Shown one piece after another: positions 29,274-37,923 of a stretch of 39,188 nt of DNA. Source of the stretch: a virus; the IMG/VR virus record IMGVR_UViG_3300032893_000156, positions 1 to 39,188 of that record, one strand, 5' to 3'. Each line of letters starts with the position of its first letter. Position 1 is the first letter of the stretch. The translations under genes and the position numbers were made by a program. Below the pieces are notes generated by a model. The model made no database searches and was not told the origin of the DNA. It saw only the letters and a list, made by a program, of their open reading frames with translations.

Positions 29274-30518
29274 TTAGCTCTCTTTGGCTGTCTGCTTCCC
29301 TTTGCGCCGCGGTTCTTCCTCGGCGTCGTTGGTGTTGAGCAGCGCGCGCTTGTCCGCTCGCCGTTTCGATTCCTTCACGATGGCATCCCACTCATCGCCT
29401 TCGTAGCGCTCGAGCCACACGGCCGGAACCGGCAAGCCAGCCATGAACGTCTTGAACGCATCGAATGGCGCATTGCAGTTCTTGCAGAAGTGCTCGCCCT
29501 TTTCGCTTTGGCGCGTGCCGCAGCCGGGGCAACTGACTGCTTGAACGGTCGGGCTATCGCTGAGTTTCTTCGTCGCCCAATCCTCTTTCTCGGTTTTGTA
29601 GCCCTTGTCGACTGCCCAGTTGTGCCAGAGCACGTGATACGGACTGAGTTGGTTGCGAATATCATCGGCGCGACTGTTCGCGAAGCGGTGTCCTTCGGAA
29701 ATCTGGAATTCGGCGTATTGGCGCTGCTTCGTGAGCGCTTCCTCGAGACAGGTATCGAAGTCCATGTTCTGAATCTTGTAGACGTTGTGAGCCGGATCAC
29801 TGAGTTCAGGATCGATGATCGGCACGCGGATCAGGTTGTTGTTGCGCTCGCGCCGCTTCACATCCAGTGTATGCACGTCGCCTTCGAAGATGACGATTCC
29901 GCCCATGTTCTCCGCATCGATCGAGCCGGTAACGTAGTGCGAGTAGAACTGGTGCGCGATGCCCACGGGCGAGATGTGGTCTGCCTTGATTGAGGGAGCG
30001 TCAAAGCCTTCGAGGTTTTCTGTGCCGATGATGACTTCCCAAACCTTCGCATTCCAGAACGTCACATAGCTCGCGGTGAAGGTGCGGCCCTTGAACTGGA
30101 GCGAGACTTTTTTCCCGACTCCCGCCGGCGGCACAGACTGATCCTGGAGCACGCCCTGTAAGGTGAGCTTCACAGGATTGAAGTTCAGCACGGTCGCCGG
30201 AGCGCATGGGCCGTCCCACACGTCACCGTGCTTTTTCGTAGCCGCTGCCAGCCGCTGTACTTCCGCGGCAATCACTTTCTGGCGCGCTCGGGCAGAAAGA
30301 GAATTCGAGAATTTCCGCATGGCTGGCTGTACACCAGCGCTCGCTTCCATCTGCTCGAGCCGTTTGCGCAGTTCAGAAATTTCGGATTCGCGGCGCCGAT
30401 TGTGTTCCAGGTTCACTCCGGCCGCAAATTGTTCTTCACCTTCGCGCATGGGTACTCCCTGCACTACGGGCACTGGTTCTTCGATTACTACTTGGGTATT
30501 ACTGGGTGATTCGGGCAT
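29274..30518 (-). CDS. Coiled-coil protein with C-terminal zinc ribbon (414 residues)
   Basis: The N-terminus is acidic and disordered, then a coiled coil (RRRESEISELRKRLEQMEAS). The centre is beta-rich and well folded (VSLQFKGRTFTASYVTFWNAKVWEVIIGTENLEGFDAP; ENMGGIVIFEGDVHTLD). A zinc ribbon with C330, C333, C345 and C348 (CPGCG...CKNCN) follows, then a basic tail. A good AAAGGAGA site precedes ATG 30518. It sits in the head-completion/tail part, so it is a virion or assembly protein; I do not recognise the family. A similar ribbon is inserted in the portal. Confidence 0.72.
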   Translation of the reverse strand: MPESPSNTQVVIEEPVPVVQGVPMREGEEQFAAGVNLEHNRRRESEISELRKRLEQMEASAGVQPAMRKFSNSLSARARQKVIAAEVQRLAAATKKHGDVWDGPCAPATVLNFNPVKLTLQGVLQDQSVPPAGVGKKVSLQFKGRTFTASYVTFWNAKVWEVIIGTENLEGFDAPSIKADHISPVGIAHQFYSHYVTGSIDAENMGGIVIFEGDVHTLDVKRRERNNNLIRVPIIDPELSDPAHNVYKIQNMDFDTCLEEALTKQRQYAEFQISEGHRFANSRADDIRNQLSPYHVLWHNWAVDKGYKTEKEDWATKKLSDSPTVQAVSCPGCGTRQSEKGEHFCKNCNAPFDAFKTFMAGLPVPAVWLERYEGDEWDAIVKESKRRADKRALLNTNDAEEEPRRKGKQTAKES

Positions 30519-30543
30519 TGCAGTTCTCCTTTGAAAGTCTCAC

Positions 30544-31239
30544 TTAGTTACCCCACTTCTCAGCCGCACCAAAGTTGATTCCACCAGCCTGGGCCGCAAG
30601 CAAGTTCCTGAATTCCTGTGCTGCGGGGCTCACCGTGCGCAGCACTCCACTGACGCCTATGCGGTATTGCGATTCGAGTTCGTCCGCGAAGTCATCGGCT
30701 TTGCGTTGCCGATCTTCGGCGTCCAGCGCCATCCACGCAAGCATGTGGTTCTGCCAGTTCACCGGATTCGCCGCTTGCTGCGCGTTGTAACACCGGATCG
30801 CGCCATGCAAGTCGCCAATCTCCGCGATCGTGCGCCAGGGTCCACACGGCATCATCATGTAGTCACCGCGTTGTGGGTAGGCTGCGAGGAGCCGTGTGCG
30901 TTCGTCCTGCGCTTTCTCGCTCTCCCACTTCTCGCGTGTTCCCCAACAGGCTGCCGGATACCAGCGCTGCAAGATCCAGCCTTTGACTTGGTACCGCGGC
31001 ACCCAAAATTCACCTTCCTCAATGCGTTCAGGAACAATGTCGGTCGGGCGAGTCGTGTCTGTGATCGCATCCACCGCGCCGGGATTTAAGCGGTTCATTC
31101 GTCCAAAGCAATGAATGCGGCAGTTTTGCGCGAGCACAACACGCCAGATCGGTTGCCCATCTGGGCTGAGGCCGCCATACTCCGCGAGGTCGCGGTTGAT
31201 CTGCGGTGGCGTGTCGCGCTCTGGGCGGTCTTCGTACAT
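30544..31239 (-). CDS. Late protein of unknown function (231 residues)
   Basis: RDLAEYGGLSPDGQPIWRVVLAQN and CFGRMNRLNP start the protein. Then come EEGEFWVPRYQVKGWILQRWYPAACWGTREKWE, PQRGDYMMMPCGPW and a charged helical C-terminal region (WMALDAEDRQRKADDFADELESQYR). It is aromatic-rich and soluble. It shares a base with the upstream stop (TAATG). It is likely a virion assembly or head-tail protein by place; I see no diagnostic motif. Confidence 0.7.
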   Translation of the reverse strand: MYEDRPERDTPPQINRDLAEYGGLSPDGQPIWRVVLAQNCRIHCFGRMNRLNPGAVDAITDTTRPTDIVPERIEEGEFWVPRYQVKGWILQRWYPAACWGTREKWESEKAQDERTRLLAAYPQRGDYMMMPCGPWRTIAEIGDLHGAIRCYNAQQAANPVNWQNHMLAWMALDAEDRQRKADDFADELESQYRIGVSGVLRTVSPAAQEFRNLLAAQAGGINFGAAEKWGN

Positions 31240-31598
31240 TACTCGCTCGTGGGAGGCGCTGGAACGTTGTAGTTTTTGTTGCTATCTGGTTTGGTGATGA
31301 CGAGTTCCATTTCACCTTCTTCGGGTTGCGTGAAACCAGCGGGACCGCGCCGGCGTGCTTCCACCTTCCACGCAATCTGCTCCATTTCATGAAGATATGG
31401 AATGTTCGAAGGATGATAAGACCCGCACTGAGCAACGCGAAAAGTAACTACATTTCGTGAACTCTGAAACATGTCCGCCCGGCAAATGATTCGTTCTTCG
31501 CAGTTCTGCCCAACTACGATATTGCCTGCTTTGCACGTATGGCAGAGCCCCTTACCAGCTTTCGGAGTGCCGCCTTGAATTTTGATTTGCAGTGCCAT
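31239..31598 (-). CDS. Zinc-binding late protein (119 residues)
   Basis: GLCHTCKAGNIVVGQNCEERIIC (C19, C22, then two later Cys) forms a likely zinc site, and VAQCGSYHPSNIPYLHEMEQIAW adds Cys and His that may complete a second one. The C-terminus is disordered and Pro-rich. Both ends overlap neighbours (TAATG before and after), so it is translated in a chain with the 60- and 231-residue proteins. Its role is unknown. Confidence 0.72.
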   Translation of the reverse strand: MALQIKIQGGTPKAGKGLCHTCKAGNIVVGQNCEERIICRADMFQSSRNVVTFRVAQCGSYHPSNIPYLHEMEQIAWKVEARRRGPAGFTQPEEGEMELVITKPDSNKNYNVPAPPTSE

Positions 31599-31780
31599 TA
31601 CGCTCCTTCGGTCTGCATCACTTTCCCAATCTCGCGTGCGAGCAGCCGCGCATCAGCCAGCGTGAACACTCGCGCGCCAGGGTCGGGAGTATGCAGAATG
31701 TGAATCTGCTTGATCTCTCCGCCTTTGCCTTTGTAGTACAGGTCAAAGGCTTCTTTCGGGATTACGATTTCTTCGGCCAT
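31598..31780 (-). CDS. 60-residue late protein directly behind the capsid terminator
   Basis: MAEEIVIPKEAFDLYYKG then ARVFTLADARLLAREIGKVMQTEGA: a short beta strand and an amphipathic helix, with no motif. The ATG at 31780 follows the five-T run of the terminator directly, so no ribosome site exists except the GC-rich stem itself. Translation must therefore work on read-through mRNA with an unfolded hairpin, or on RNA cleaved there. The TAATG link to the next gene shows it is the first gene of a coupled chain. Confidence 0.65.
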   Translation of the reverse strand: MAEEIVIPKEAFDLYYKGKGGEIKQIHILHTPDPGARVFTLADARLLAREIGKVMQTEGA

Positions 31781-31811
31781 AAAAACGCGCCGGGTTTATA
31801 AGCCCGGCGCG
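31781..31811 (-). terminator. Strong rho-independent terminator after the capsid gene
   Basis: On the minus strand a perfect 9-base-pair GC stem (CGCGCCGGG, 31811-31803, with CCCGGCGCG, 31794-31786), an 8-base AT-rich loop, then TTTTT (31785-31781). It lies 25 bases after the capsid stop. It probably limits expression of the genes downstream relative to capsid and scaffold. Confidence 0.88.
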
Positions 31812-31836
31812 GCTCTCTCTTTCTCAGGTTCCCCGT

Positions 31837-33129
31837 TTAGACGGGCGCGCTCATTGAGGGCGTCACGCCGAGGCTATGGATGATTCCATGTGCCCAGGGG
31901 AAGTTGGTGTAGTAATTGTATGAATCTTGATAATATAAATCACGTTCAGACGTCGCTTGTCCGGCGCTGTAACGCGGCCACCAAAGCCCGTTGAGCGTGC
32001 CAGGGATAAACTTCTGGCTGCCCGGATAGCGGACTCGCTTGAGATACATCCCGCTGGCCCAGTACATGCGGTCGCTGGCGGCTGTCGTGTCGATCTCCAC
32101 CATGTCGGTGCCGATCTTCCACTCGTCGCTCAATTTCGGCGACATGTTGAAGTTCGCGAGTTCACCGTTGGTGGACATCAGCGTGGTCTTGGCAAAGCCA
32201 AGCTGCCGAGCTGTCGACTGCTGCGAGATGTAGGTGTAGTAGAAACGGTTCCCGATTTCGATGTCCGGGCCAGAGTTTTGTTTCTGGCGAACGTCGAGCG
32301 CGAGAATCATTCCAAGCGTCAGTGGCGAACTGTTGGCATTGACGCCTGCGGCCTGCATCTGAGCCAGGTTGCGCGAGATGCCGTCCATATCGCCCACGTT
32401 CGACGTGGAGATGATGTACTGCAATCCCTGCGGGCCTAGCGGAGCGCCGGAGGTCGAGCCCATGAGCAGGAAGGACGAGCCAGCCACGAGGCCAGCCGGA
32501 GCCGCGTCCAACTGCACGGTGTCAATGGTTGCGCCAGTCGAGTTCGACTTAGCGAGGACTGCCGGCGTGCCGACAATGTTGTACTGGCCGCTCGCGTCGG
32601 TCACGGCATACTGGTTGTTGAGATCCAGCAAGCGGTTGCCGAAGGGAGACGAAGCCAGCGGCACGGTCGCGCCACCAGCGTAGGTGGCGTCGACGGTTGC
32701 CACGATGCCCTGGTTGTAGCCCTGGGTCAGCGTGTTGCGGACGTGGGCCATTTTGTCTTTCGCATTCGAGACCATGCGGGAAATCGGTTTCACGATCTCC
32801 AGCCCGGCCGACTTCTCAATCCGTTCCATCAATTCAGTTGCGGCGAACGCGATCAAAATCGGGATCGGTGCCACGATGAACTGTTGGTATTCCGGCCCAG
32901 TGCCTTCAGGATATCCGCCGCCATCGGGATTGTAGAAAGCTCCCTGGCCGCCCTGATCGAACTGAATCGGGTGACGATATTTCTCTTTGCCCATATCCTT
33001 CGCACCGAACTGCTGGAAGCGTTTGTCAATACCGCGGTCCAGGTTCTGCGAGGAAGCCACCATGTCATCAACAACCTGCAACATGATTGGCAATTGCGAT
33101 TGTGCTGTCGTGTAATTCGGAACAGGCAT
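31837..33129 (-). CDS. Major capsid protein
   Basis: 430 residues. It is placed right after a scaffold-type gene, has a strong GAGGGG ribosome site, and is followed by a strong terminator. MPVPNYTTAQSQLPIMLQVVDDMVASSQNLDRGIDKRFQQFG is a helical N-arm. AGLEIVKPISRMVSNAKDKMAHVRNTLTQGYNQG looks like the long spine helix of HK97-fold coat proteins. An insertion-rich middle and a C-terminal beta part (VEIDTTAASDRMYWASGMYLKRVRYPGSQKFIPGTLNGLWWPRYS) complete it. The fold is inferred from context and secondary-structure look. The 162-base gap upstream (33130-33291) holds the ribosome site and an imperfect GC-rich dyad but no certain promoter. Confidence 0.85.
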   Translation of the reverse strand: MPVPNYTTAQSQLPIMLQVVDDMVASSQNLDRGIDKRFQQFGAKDMGKEKYRHPIQFDQGGQGAFYNPDGGGYPEGTGPEYQQFIVAPIPILIAFAATELMERIEKSAGLEIVKPISRMVSNAKDKMAHVRNTLTQGYNQGIVATVDATYAGGATVPLASSPFGNRLLDLNNQYAVTDASGQYNIVGTPAVLAKSNSTGATIDTVQLDAAPAGLVAGSSFLLMGSTSGAPLGPQGLQYIISTSNVGDMDGISRNLAQMQAAGVNANSSPLTLGMILALDVRQKQNSGPDIEIGNRFYYTYISQQSTARQLGFAKTTLMSTNGELANFNMSPKLSDEWKIGTDMVEIDTTAASDRMYWASGMYLKRVRYPGSQKFIPGTLNGLWWPRYSAGQATSERDLYYQDSYNYYTNFPWAHGIIHSLGVTPSMSAPV

Positions 33130-33291
33130 AGATTGGTCCCCTCTCTTCTAATTCCGCAGTTCTAACCGTCCAGCAATCGAAAGGGTGTCGGAGGTTATTG
33201 GTTGGGAGTCAGCTTTCTCGCGGTGACAAAGCTGCTGTTGGCACTGCTTGCGGGTCTCGCGGCGCACTCGCGCGGCGGGATAAAGAGGGTA

Positions 33292-34995
33292 CTAACCACC
33301 ATACTTCTTTTTGGCCCTCAATTCCATTACAAATTCCTCACGTTCCTTCGGAGTCATCCCAGCGTAATCTTTATCTTTCTTCGCTTCCGTTTCTGCCCAG
33401 GTGCGGAGTTGGTTGTCATCCATTGCTGCCGGAGTGACGGTGGCTTGGCTATGCGGTTCGACACGGGCAACGCCAGCGGCCGGAGCCGCGGGCTTTTTGC
33501 CTGCTGCCGCCCGAATGCCATCCTGAATCTCTTTTACCCGGGCATTCACGATCTTTGGAAGGTACTTCGCCGTGAGGGTTGTCAATTCAGCGACTCGCGC
33601 GTCTTTGCCGGCTGGCCCAAGAGCTTCCAGACTGGCTAGTTTCGCGCGATGTACGGGATTGCCCATGATCGCCTCATTGAGTTTTAAATAGCAACGCATT
33701 CCGAAGTCAGTCACGTTTGATGGCTTCTGGGTTTGCGGGTTAATCCACTTGTCGCTAAGAACGTAGTCCGGGAGGTATTCGCCACGCTCTTTCATGGCGT
33801 TTACCATCGTGTCGATCTGCGTGGTGATGGTCTGCGTCCAGGCACGGTCGACGTCGCGGTTCAGCGCAACCCGCGCTGCCTTGCGCGATTCGGTTGTCTG
33901 TTTGCCTTCCTTTGCGTCGAGGGCGCGCTGGCGCTCTTCCAATTGCTGCTGCAATGCCTTCTGCTGTGGCGTGGCATCTGGCGGCAGAGCCGGAAGTCCT
34001 GCGGGCGTTTCTTTGGCTGTCAGCCGGTTAAGGACGAAATCGAATGCCGCTTTCTCATACTCGGCGTTTTCGAGAGCATCGGCATCGGCTGCGCGCAGTT
34101 CTTCGCTGGCATAGCTTCCCGCAAGACGGGCTTTCAGCGTTGCGATTGTGCCAGTGACCGAGTTATTTAAGTCCTCGATCGCTGTCGCGCCAGCCCTGCG
34201 CACAAACGGTTGGAAATCAGCACCGAGCTTCGGCTTGCCGTTCTCGAGGATTTCCTTGCCTTCCCCGTCGCGCTCTTTGAACATCTCAACGGTTTGATCC
34301 CACGCGGTTCCAATCATCTCGGGATCTTCCGCGCTGAGCATCCAGTTGGTTTGCAGGCTTACCAGGCGATTCGCATGGTCAACGGCAAAGCGCGCTTCCT
34401 CGGGAGTGCTCACGATCTCCAGCACTGGCTTGGCCGCTTCGTTCTCGCGTGCCATGCTCATGATCTGCTCTTTGAGTTCGGGAGCCTTGTCAAGCACCGC
34501 CTTAAATTCGGGGCTCTTGGTTGTCCACTCCTCAATCGCTGCCGGCGTTGGCGCGGCAACTGCTTCTGCGGGCTTTGTCTCGGGCGGTTTCTCCTCGCCT
34601 TCGACTTTCTTGGCTGCTTCCGCGATTGCGTCGGGCGGCTCTTCTGCCTTGGGCTCAATCATCCCATGACGTTCGGAGCGGAGTCGTTGCGCTTCTTCGG
34701 GATGCGCGGTGGCCCATGCAGCCTGATCGACACCGAATTGCTCAATGCCGTCTTCGTTGTCGGGATACTTCGTCGAGTCCGGCGGAGTCGCGGAGTTGAT
34801 TGGATCAAACTTCGCGGGCGCTGCCGGAGCTGCGGGTTGCGCTGCTACCGGTGCCGCCGCAGCCGGTGGAGCAGGAGTTGCGGGCGCTGCTGGTGCAGGC
34901 GGTGCGGGTGCCGCTACGGGCGCAGGAGCGCTAGGCGCTGCCGGGGCCGCTGGTGCGGGTGCTGCTGGCGCTGCGGGAGTTGCGAGATCTGGCAT
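33292..34995 (-). CDS. Scaffolding-type head assembly protein
   Basis: 567 residues. The first 60 are nearly pure Ala/Pro (a long flexible arm). Residues from about 65 on are highly charged and helical, with coiled-coil stretches (LQQQLEERQRALDAKEGKQTTESRKAARV). The C-terminus is basic and short-helical (MTPKEREEFVMELRAKKKYGG), like the coat-binding end of P22-type scaffolds. There is no cysteine-rich or enzymatic motif. Its position between portal and coat genes is the standard one for a scaffold. GGAGGAAAA lies 9 bases before ATG 34995. Confidence 0.8.
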   Translation of the reverse strand: MPDLATPAAPAAPAPAAPAAPSAPAPVAAPAPPAPAAPATPAPPAAAAPVAAQPAAPAAPAKFDPINSATPPDSTKYPDNEDGIEQFGVDQAAWATAHPEEAQRLRSERHGMIEPKAEEPPDAIAEAAKKVEGEEKPPETKPAEAVAAPTPAAIEEWTTKSPEFKAVLDKAPELKEQIMSMARENEAAKPVLEIVSTPEEARFAVDHANRLVSLQTNWMLSAEDPEMIGTAWDQTVEMFKERDGEGKEILENGKPKLGADFQPFVRRAGATAIEDLNNSVTGTIATLKARLAGSYASEELRAADADALENAEYEKAAFDFVLNRLTAKETPAGLPALPPDATPQQKALQQQLEERQRALDAKEGKQTTESRKAARVALNRDVDRAWTQTITTQIDTMVNAMKERGEYLPDYVLSDKWINPQTQKPSNVTDFGMRCYLKLNEAIMGNPVHRAKLASLEALGPAGKDARVAELTTLTAKYLPKIVNARVKEIQDGIRAAAGKKPAAPAAGVARVEPHSQATVTPAAMDDNQLRTWAETEAKKDKDYAGMTPKEREEFVMELRAKKKYGG

Positions 34996-34997
34996 AA

Positions 34998-35162
34998 CTA
35001 TTTTCCTCCAGGTGTTGCGTTAGGTTTTACGGTGAAATCGGCGATGCTCTTCATGTAGAGCCGCCCATATTTATCCAGCCAAAGAACCTGCCAGCCATCC
35101 AGCAAGAGCGTTCCTGCGGGATAGTGCATCAGGTTCCGAGAAACTTCGAGTTCGCGGCCCAC
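34998..35162 (-). CDS. 54-residue late protein
   Basis: A short gene between the zinc-ribbon and scaffold genes. GTG 35162 shares a base with the previous TAG, and GAGGAG lies 5 bases upstream. The stop TAG (35000-34998) is 2 bases before the scaffold ATG and overlaps its ribosome-site spacer. The product (MGRELEVSRNLMHYPAGTLLL, then DGWQVLWLDKYGRLYMKSIADF) has a compact beta-rich look. Fit, ribosome site and composition support a real gene. Its role is unknown; a small head protein is possible. Confidence 0.75.
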   Translation of the reverse strand: MGRELEVSRNLMHYPAGTLLLDGWQVLWLDKYGRLYMKSIADFTVKPNATPGGK

Positions 35163-35347
35163 TATTTCTCCTCAGACGTTTTGTGCGCAGTGACACACAA
35201 CTCTATGCGATCAACACAGGTAAAGTGAGAACCGTCCCGGTTGCGACACATACGACCAATCTCTGCGCCACATTTGGGACACTTTACCGATAGAAAAACT
35301 TGCTTGTTCTTCCGTTTTTCAGGGGGGATCAATTTTCGTTGTTTCAC
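35162..35347 (-). CDS. Small zinc-ribbon protein (61 residues)
   Basis: KQVFLSVKCPKCGAEIGRMCRNRDGSHFTCVDRIELCV is a zinc-ribbon-like domain: CPKCGA-IG--C at residues 24-35, a His/Cys pair later (HFTCVDR). The same form occurs in many actinobacterial and phage zinc-ribbon proteins. GTG 35347 overlaps the portal TGA (GTGA), so it is coupled to the portal gene. It may assist head assembly or be a passenger gene. Confidence 0.78.
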   Translation of the reverse strand: MKQRKLIPPEKRKNKQVFLSVKCPKCGAEIGRMCRNRDGSHFTCVDRIELCVTAHKTSEEK

Positions 35348-37923
35348 TTGCCTCCCATAACGGCCTTTGTCGCATCGATCGCCGCGTCGACTACCTTGCC
35401 AGCCGCATCTTTCTGTCCGGTGATTGTGCCCTTGGTGAGCATCGGATCGATAGTTGCGAGCCGCGCGAGTTGGTCGCTCATTGCTACGGCGAGCTTTTGC
35501 AGTTCTTGGACTGCCGCCATCATGCCAGGGTCGGGCGCCGGAGGCTTCGGCTGTCCAGCCTGTGTGACAGCCAACTGCCGTGCCGAGGCTTGCTGTGCAA
35601 CCTTCATATCCATGTCATCCAGTTCGTCGTAATACTGGTTAAGCATGATCCACGCTTGCGGGTTCTCAACGCGCAACGTAAAGTGCTCCAACATGTAACG
35701 CTGTGTGACGGCCTTTGCAACGGGGAAATTCTCAGCCTTGGTCGGATGTACAGGCAATTGCGTGCCTTGGCTTCCATCGGGATTCATGGTCACTTCCGGC
35801 CCTTGCTCGATGATGGTCTGGATGTCGCACTCGGTTTTGAGCCGCTGCGCTTCATCCGGAAGTACCGAGCCAGGCAACATCGTGCTGAGTGCAAGATCCT
35901 GATTCGCTGGCACCGAGAACCACTCCACCGCTAGCGGGTTGCCTTTCTCGATTGAGGCGTACATGGTTTCAATGGCCGTGCGGATTTCGTCAGGCGATAC
36001 GGGCAAGTTCTGATCTTCGTCAATTGAGAATTCGACTTCGCCTTGCATCGACTCCCAGTCCACTTCTTTGTTCTGGAAAGCGCCGCCGCGCTCTTCGATC
36101 ACATCCCAAATCTTTGTGACTGCGCCAGTCTTCATCAGCAATTGCAAGCATTCGATAGCGTTCTGGCTGGCTGCAGCGTGTTCGTCCTGAACGTTCTCCC
36201 AATAGGGCTTGAGCGTCGTGGCTGCGCGCGCGAGCTGTAACTGCTGGCCGCCGAGGGTTTCTACATCGTCCTGGGTACCTTGCCCACTCAACTGCCGCGG
36301 AATGCCGATGATGATTTCGCAGAACGTCATCAGCATCATGGGATAGCCCCACAATGCCGGGTTAATCGGGAGATCAAAATGGGCAAGCAGTTCTGTCATT
36401 GGTCGCGGTTCGCCATTGATCCGCATCGGCACAGGTGTCAGCGTGCCCGCCGGCACTGCCTTGCCACTCATTTTCTCGGTATCGATTCGCGCTGCATCTG
36501 CAAAGTTCAAACCGAGCGCCGCACGCGATGCCCAATCGTCCAGAATCCACATCACGCGGTTGAACCGCGCATTGAAACTTACTGCTGTGTTCGCGAGCGC
36601 GCTGCAGTAAATGCCTTGATTTGCGTAGAGCGCACAGTGGCTCCATTCCTTCACTAGAACCGCTTCCCGGATGTCAACAACCAGTTCCCCAACCATCGCC
36701 ACTTTTAGCCCATCAGGGAACTTCGCTTTCATGCGCTGCGCAAAGGCCGGATCGCCTTTCTTGTTGTAGGCCATCGGCGTAACCCAAACTTCTGAGTACG
36801 TTGGGTTTGACAGCGCATTGTCTGCTGCCATTCCGCCGATAGCACTGATTGCGTCTGTGCGTGCTAATTTTTCGGCGCTGGCGTTTGGAGTTGTGCTGGT
36901 TTCTGCGCCTGCCTGGATCTGCGTATAGAGTTGTGGGAACATCTGACGCGCTTCACCAAGATCAATCTCGCAATCTTTTGCGAGAATCGGCGTCTTCGTC
37001 AGTGCATCATCGCCCTTGGCTTTCGGGTCCGCATCGATCTCGATCGGAGAGTGTAGCGTCCACTTCACGCCCGCCCGCGGCACTCGTTTCACGCCAAGCG
37101 ATTTCAGAGAAGTGCGGTTTCCTTCGCCGGCGCCGTAGTAGCTTTCCTGCCCCATGAACGCGCCGCAGTTCGGGCACTCCATACCATCAGGCGACGTTGC
37201 AGGAGTTTCCATGCCGCACTTTGGGCAAGTGTAGTGAGGCTCGGACTCAATCTCCATGTCCGTAAACTCTACCTGCTCGTCGTAGCCGAACATGTTGCCG
37301 TCGATCGAGGCGCGCGTGTAGCGGAAGTAGGAGCCGAACAAGTAGAGCATTTCGAACATCGAACGCACCATCTTGCGCATCCGGTTCTTCTGCTCAATGA
37401 TGCGGATTGCTTCGACGGCCGCTTTCGCGGTCACAGTGTCTTTGAGGCTTGGATCTGAGTTTCGAGGCTTGATGATTGTCTTTGGAACCGCACGGCTCAT
37501 CGTGCCGGTAAAGACGTTGCAGAACATCAGAGTGAGCGGGTTGATCCAGCGCTCGAGGTCGGTGTCCTCGCCGTTGTCGTTGTCCTGGGAGCGAGCCCAA
37601 GCCAGCGCGTCATACCAGCAATTTGTGGCCGTATCCCACCGAATAACTTGGACGCCTTTCCAGTAGAAAACGTTCTGCATCCACTGGCGGAAACGCTCTA
37701 GGCGGTCCTGCGCCCAACCACTCCGATACTCAGTGATGGTTTCAACGAGCATCTTCTGATCTTCGGGAGTGACGTCGTTGAGTGTGAAGTAAAGGCTTTG
37801 CGGATCGACCGGAGAAGGATTGTCCTTGCTCGTCTCGGCAAAATCCTGCGCCGGACCTCCACTGTTGTTCTGTGGAGGTGGCAACATATCCGGTGATGCG
37901 CTAAAGCCTACTGAGAGGCCCAT
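35344..37923 (-). CDS. Portal protein with inserted zinc ribbon
   Basis: 859 residues, the size of large P22-type podovirus portals. WAQDRLERFRQWMQNVFYWKGVQVI and WINPLTLMFCNVFTGTMSR form the start of the clip/wing. FNRVMWILDDWASRAALGLNFADAARID, NPALWGYPMMLMTFCEIIIGIPRQLSGQG and QQLQLARAATTLKPYWENVQDEHAAASQNAIECLQLLM fit the portal stem/crown helices. A zinc ribbon with C233, C236, C250 and C253 (CPKCG...CPNCG) is inserted in the wing. A C-terminal helical barrel-like tail (MMAAVQELQKLAVAMSDQLARL) ends it. The portal is the DNA gate and terminase docking site. ATG 37923 follows the previous TAG directly, with AGGG upstream. Confidence 0.88.
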   Translation of the reverse strand: MGLSVGFSASPDMLPPPQNNSGGPAQDFAETSKDNPSPVDPQSLYFTLNDVTPEDQKMLVETITEYRSGWAQDRLERFRQWMQNVFYWKGVQVIRWDTATNCWYDALAWARSQDNDNGEDTDLERWINPLTLMFCNVFTGTMSRAVPKTIIKPRNSDPSLKDTVTAKAAVEAIRIIEQKNRMRKMVRSMFEMLYLFGSYFRYTRASIDGNMFGYDEQVEFTDMEIESEPHYTCPKCGMETPATSPDGMECPNCGAFMGQESYYGAGEGNRTSLKSLGVKRVPRAGVKWTLHSPIEIDADPKAKGDDALTKTPILAKDCEIDLGEARQMFPQLYTQIQAGAETSTTPNASAEKLARTDAISAIGGMAADNALSNPTYSEVWVTPMAYNKKGDPAFAQRMKAKFPDGLKVAMVGELVVDIREAVLVKEWSHCALYANQGIYCSALANTAVSFNARFNRVMWILDDWASRAALGLNFADAARIDTEKMSGKAVPAGTLTPVPMRINGEPRPMTELLAHFDLPINPALWGYPMMLMTFCEIIIGIPRQLSGQGTQDDVETLGGQQLQLARAATTLKPYWENVQDEHAAASQNAIECLQLLMKTGAVTKIWDVIEERGGAFQNKEVDWESMQGEVEFSIDEDQNLPVSPDEIRTAIETMYASIEKGNPLAVEWFSVPANQDLALSTMLPGSVLPDEAQRLKTECDIQTIIEQGPEVTMNPDGSQGTQLPVHPTKAENFPVAKAVTQRYMLEHFTLRVENPQAWIMLNQYYDELDDMDMKVAQQASARQLAVTQAGQPKPPAPDPGMMAAVQELQKLAVAMSDQLARLATIDPMLTKGTITGQKDAAGKVVDAAIDATKAVMGGK

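Noticed and set aside
28641-29993. A 450-codon open frame on the + strand
   Set aside because: It lies antisense to two adjacent well-supported late genes, starts and ends without signals, and has Arg/Val/His-rich composition typical of the reverse phase of GC-rich genes.
33148-33267. A 39-codon GTG frame between capsid and scaffold on the minus strand
   Set aside because: No ribosome-binding site and Gln/Arg-rich, weakly protein-like composition; I cannot support it as a gene.
33202-33639. A hydrophobic + strand frame that looks like a holin start
   Set aside because: Starts at TTG without a ribosome site and runs antisense into the scaffold gene.
34210-35058. A 282-codon + strand frame opposite the scaffold gene
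   Set aside because: Its Cys/Arg/Gly-rich end is simply the complement of the Ala/Pro arm of the scaffold; there is no start signal.
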